Positions 62,213 through 64,000 of a DNA stretch of 64,000 nt are shown piece after piece. The stretch comes from Pseudoduganella albidiflava. GTDB taxonomy: Bacteria; Pseudomonadota; Gammaproteobacteria; Burkholderiales; Burkholderiaceae_D. Below the pieces are notes generated by a model. It was not told the DNA's origin. It did no database searches and worked only from the letters and a program-made list of their open reading frames with translations. The first letter of the stretch is position 1; every line of letters starts with the position of its first letter. Location: positions 7,316,001-7,380,000 of the forward strand of contig NZ_CP036401.1 in NCBI RefSeq assembly GCF_004322755.1. Reading direction: 5' to 3'. The position numbers were made by a program, and so were the translations under genes.

Positions 62213-64000
62213 AAAGCGAACATCCGGCAGCGTGGACCACTTCCGAAGCCGGCTTCGATGCCAGCGATGGCACCCGGCTGTTTTACCGCGCGTGGCAACC
62301 GAAAGCGCCGCGCAACGACGGCCCGCAGCGCGCCCTCGTGTTCCTGCACCGGGGCCACGAGCATTCGGGCCGGATCGCGCCCCTGGTCGAACAGTTCGGT
62401 TATGGGGATGACTGGGCTTTCGCCTACGACGCGCGTGGCCATGGCCATTCGCCGGGAGAACGGGGTGCGGCGCCCGGATTCGCCACGCTGGTCGATGACC
62501 TCGATGCTTTCGTCGCCCACATTGCGCAGCGCTACGGCATCGCGCGCGAAGACATGCTGGTCGTCGCGAACAGCGTCGGTGCGGTAGTGGCGGCCACGTG
62601 GCTGCATGACTATGCGCCGCGCATCCGCGGGCTGGTCATGGCCGCCGCCGCGTTCAAGATCAAGCTGTACGTGCCGCTGGCCAAGCCGGCGCTCCGGTTC
62701 GCGCGCCGCTTCAAGCCCGACCTGTTCGTCACCAGCTATATCCGCCCGGGGATGCTCACCCATTCGAAGCAGGAAGCCGATGCCTACGCGGCCGATCCCC
62801 TGATCGCCAAGAGCATCTCCGCCCAGATCCTGCTGGAGCTCGCCGATACCGCGGAGCGCATCGTGAAAGACGCGGCCGCGATCGACACTCCCGTCCTGAT
62901 GCTGGCGGCGGATAAGGATTACGTTGTCCATGAGGGGCCGCAAAAGGCATTCTTCGAGCGGCTGTCCTCGCCGCTGAAACGCTATGTCCAGCTGCGCGAC
63001 TGCTATCACGCCGTGCTCTATGAGCGCGACATGTCGGCGGCCCTGGCCGCATGCCGCGAGTTCATCGCCGCATGCTACGCACGCGAGCCGCTGCCGCCCA
63101 CGCACTACCTCCAGGCGGACAGCGCGAGCGCCAGCGCCCGGGCCTACGCGGCACTGCAACGCAATGAATACGGCAATCCGCTCACCCGTGCGTCGTATGC
63201 CCTGCAGCGCCGAATGCTCAAGGCGCTCGGACCACTGAGCGACGGCATGCGCGTGGGGCTCACGCACGGCTTCGATTCCGGCGAGTCGCTGGACTATGTG
63301 TATCGCAACCAGGCTGGCGGGAAGTTGATGTTCGGCGCGGTGATGGACCGTGGCTATCTCGACGCGGTGGGCTGGCGCGGTATCCGCGTGCGCAAGGTGC
63401 AGCTGCAGCACCTGCTGGCACAGCGCATCGCCGCCCACCCGGCCGTGAACCCCGCCCAACCTCCGCTGCGTATCCTCGACATCGCGTCCGGTTCCGCGCG
63501 CTATGTGCTGGAAACCGTCAAGCGATTCCAGGACCGCCCTATCGAAGTCACGCTGTGCGACTATGCGCAGCACAACGTCGACCGCGCACGCGCGCTGGCC
63601 GCGAGCCTGCAGCTGCAGGCGAAAGTGGATTGCCGCCGGCGCGATGCGTTCGACAGCGCCAGCTATGCGGGCGAAGAGGGCACTTACGACATTGCCGTGG
63701 TATCCGGCCTGTATGAACTGTTCAGCGACAATGCCATGGTGCTGCGCTCGCTGGAAGGCGTCTTCGCCAGCCTGCGTCCGGGAGGGCACCTGATCTATAC
63801 CGCGCAGCCGTGGCACCCGCAGCTGGAAATGATCGCCGGCACGCTGACGAACCACCGTGGCGAAGCGTGGCGCATGCGACCCCGCCCCCAGGCGGAAATG
63901 GATGCCCTGGTGCGCGTGGCCGGTGGCGAGAAGATCGCCACGCTGATCGGCGTGGAGGGCATCTTCACCGTGTCGGTGGCACGCAAAGCCGCAGCGCCTG
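62209..64000 (+). CDS. Fused alpha/beta hydrolase - SAM-dependent methyltransferase (3' end missing)
   Basis: The open frame runs from the ATG at 62209 to the window edge, 597 residues without a stop. Residues ~15-290 form a monoacylglycerol-lipase-like hydrolase: LHRGHEHSGR (oxyanion region), DARGHGHSPG, nucleophile Ser122 in ANSVG (the usual first Gly is Ala), Asp235 or Asp237 in LAADKDYVV, and His267 in DCYHAVLY. Residues ~345-597 form a class I methyltransferase with motif I ILDIASGSARYV and a later LRPGGHLIYT. The gene overlaps the cdsA-like gene by 4 nt. The likely role is processing or methylating a lipid made from CDP-diacylglycerol; this is inference from context. Confidence 0.88.
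   Translation, partial: MKSEHPAAWTTSEAGFDASDGTRLFYRAWQPKAPRNDGPQRALVFLHRGHEHSGRIAPLVEQFGYGDDWAFAYDARGHGHSPGERGAAPGFATLVDDLDAFVAHIAQRYGIAREDMLVVANSVGAVVAATWLHDYAPRIRGLVMAAAAFKIKLYVPLAKPALRFARRFKPDLFVTSYIRPGMLTHSKQEADAYAADPLIAKSISAQILLELADTAERIVKDAAAIDTPVLMLAADKDYVVHEGPQKAFFERLSSPLKRYVQLRDCYHAVLYERDMSAALAACREFIAACYAREPLPPTHYLQADSASASARAYAALQRNEYGNPLTRASYALQRRMLKALGPLSDGMRVGLTHGFDSGESLDYVYRNQAGGKLMFGAVMDRGYLDAVGWRGIRVRKVQLQHLLAQRIAAHPAVNPAQPPLRILDIASGSARYVLETVKRFQDRPIEVTLCDYAQHNVDRARALAASLQLQAKVDCRRRDAFDSASYAGEEGTYDIAVVSGLYELFSDNAMVLRSLEGVFASLRPGGHLIYTAQPWHPQLEMIAGTLTNHRGEAWRMRPRPQAEMDALVRVAGGEKIATLIGVEGIFTVSVARKAAAP

Overview
The window looks like chromosomal DNA of a G+C-rich betaproteobacterium of the family Oxalobacteraceae (Massilia / Pseudoduganella / Duganella type). 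The reasons are the 16S rRNA sequence, rrn spacers carrying tRNA-Ile(GAU) and tRNA-Ala(UGC), the origin block dnaA-dnaN-gyrB facing away from rpmH-rnpA-yidD-yidC-mnmE, and the overall gene style. Genus is an inference; no search could be run.

Layout. 1-1.6 kb: 3' part of a flavocytochrome-c-type flavoprotein and a YgjV-like membrane protein. 1.67-12.6 kb: an orphan type VI secretion island: two tandem tssF-like genes, vgrG, a DUF4123 adaptor, a VasX-like membrane-active effector, a DUF6708-like putative immunity protein and a PAAR protein. The genes abut or overlap by 1-4 nt, and the effector part is clearly AT-richer than the rest. 12.6-22.5 kb: the replication origin region, with gyrB, dnaN and dnaA on the minus strand, oriC, then rpmH, rnpA, yidD, yidC and mnmE on the plus strand. 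22.5-35.5 kb: housekeeping and envelope genes: a small Cys-rich protein, a CAP lipoprotein translationally coupled to an Hpt protein, pssA, an aldo/keto reductase, a DD-carboxypeptidase, a ferredoxin plus hydrolase pair, a VanZ / lipoprotein / MlaD / MlaF / MlaE-type operon, and a B12-binding radical SAM protein.

35.5-61.2 kb: two complete rRNA operons in the same direction (16S-Ile-Ala-23S-5S). Each is followed by its terminator, an array of ~42-bp units in both orientations, and an identical 1448-bp IS3-family (IS150-like) element inserted at the same point of that array. Between them lie a phytase-like esterase lipoprotein gene, an RNA-repair region with two rtcB-rtcA pairs around the regulator rtcR and a textbook sigma-54 promoter on the second pair only, and a TonB-dependent receptor. 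The two 23S genes differ: helix 45 of copy 2 is 18 nt longer, and two base pairs in another helix show compensatory changes. A 3' fragment of a 5S gene with its own terminator follows rrn copy 1.

61.2-64 kb: a CdsA-type CDP-diacylglycerol synthase overlapping a fused alpha/beta-hydrolase / SAM-methyltransferase gene that runs off the window.

The strongest leads are the sigma-54 rtc operon, with a small unrecognised ORF between promoter and rtcB, and the matched rrn-array-IS blocks with 23S heterogeneity. The tssF-tssF-vgrG-VasX island with an N-terminally altered TssF copy is the third.
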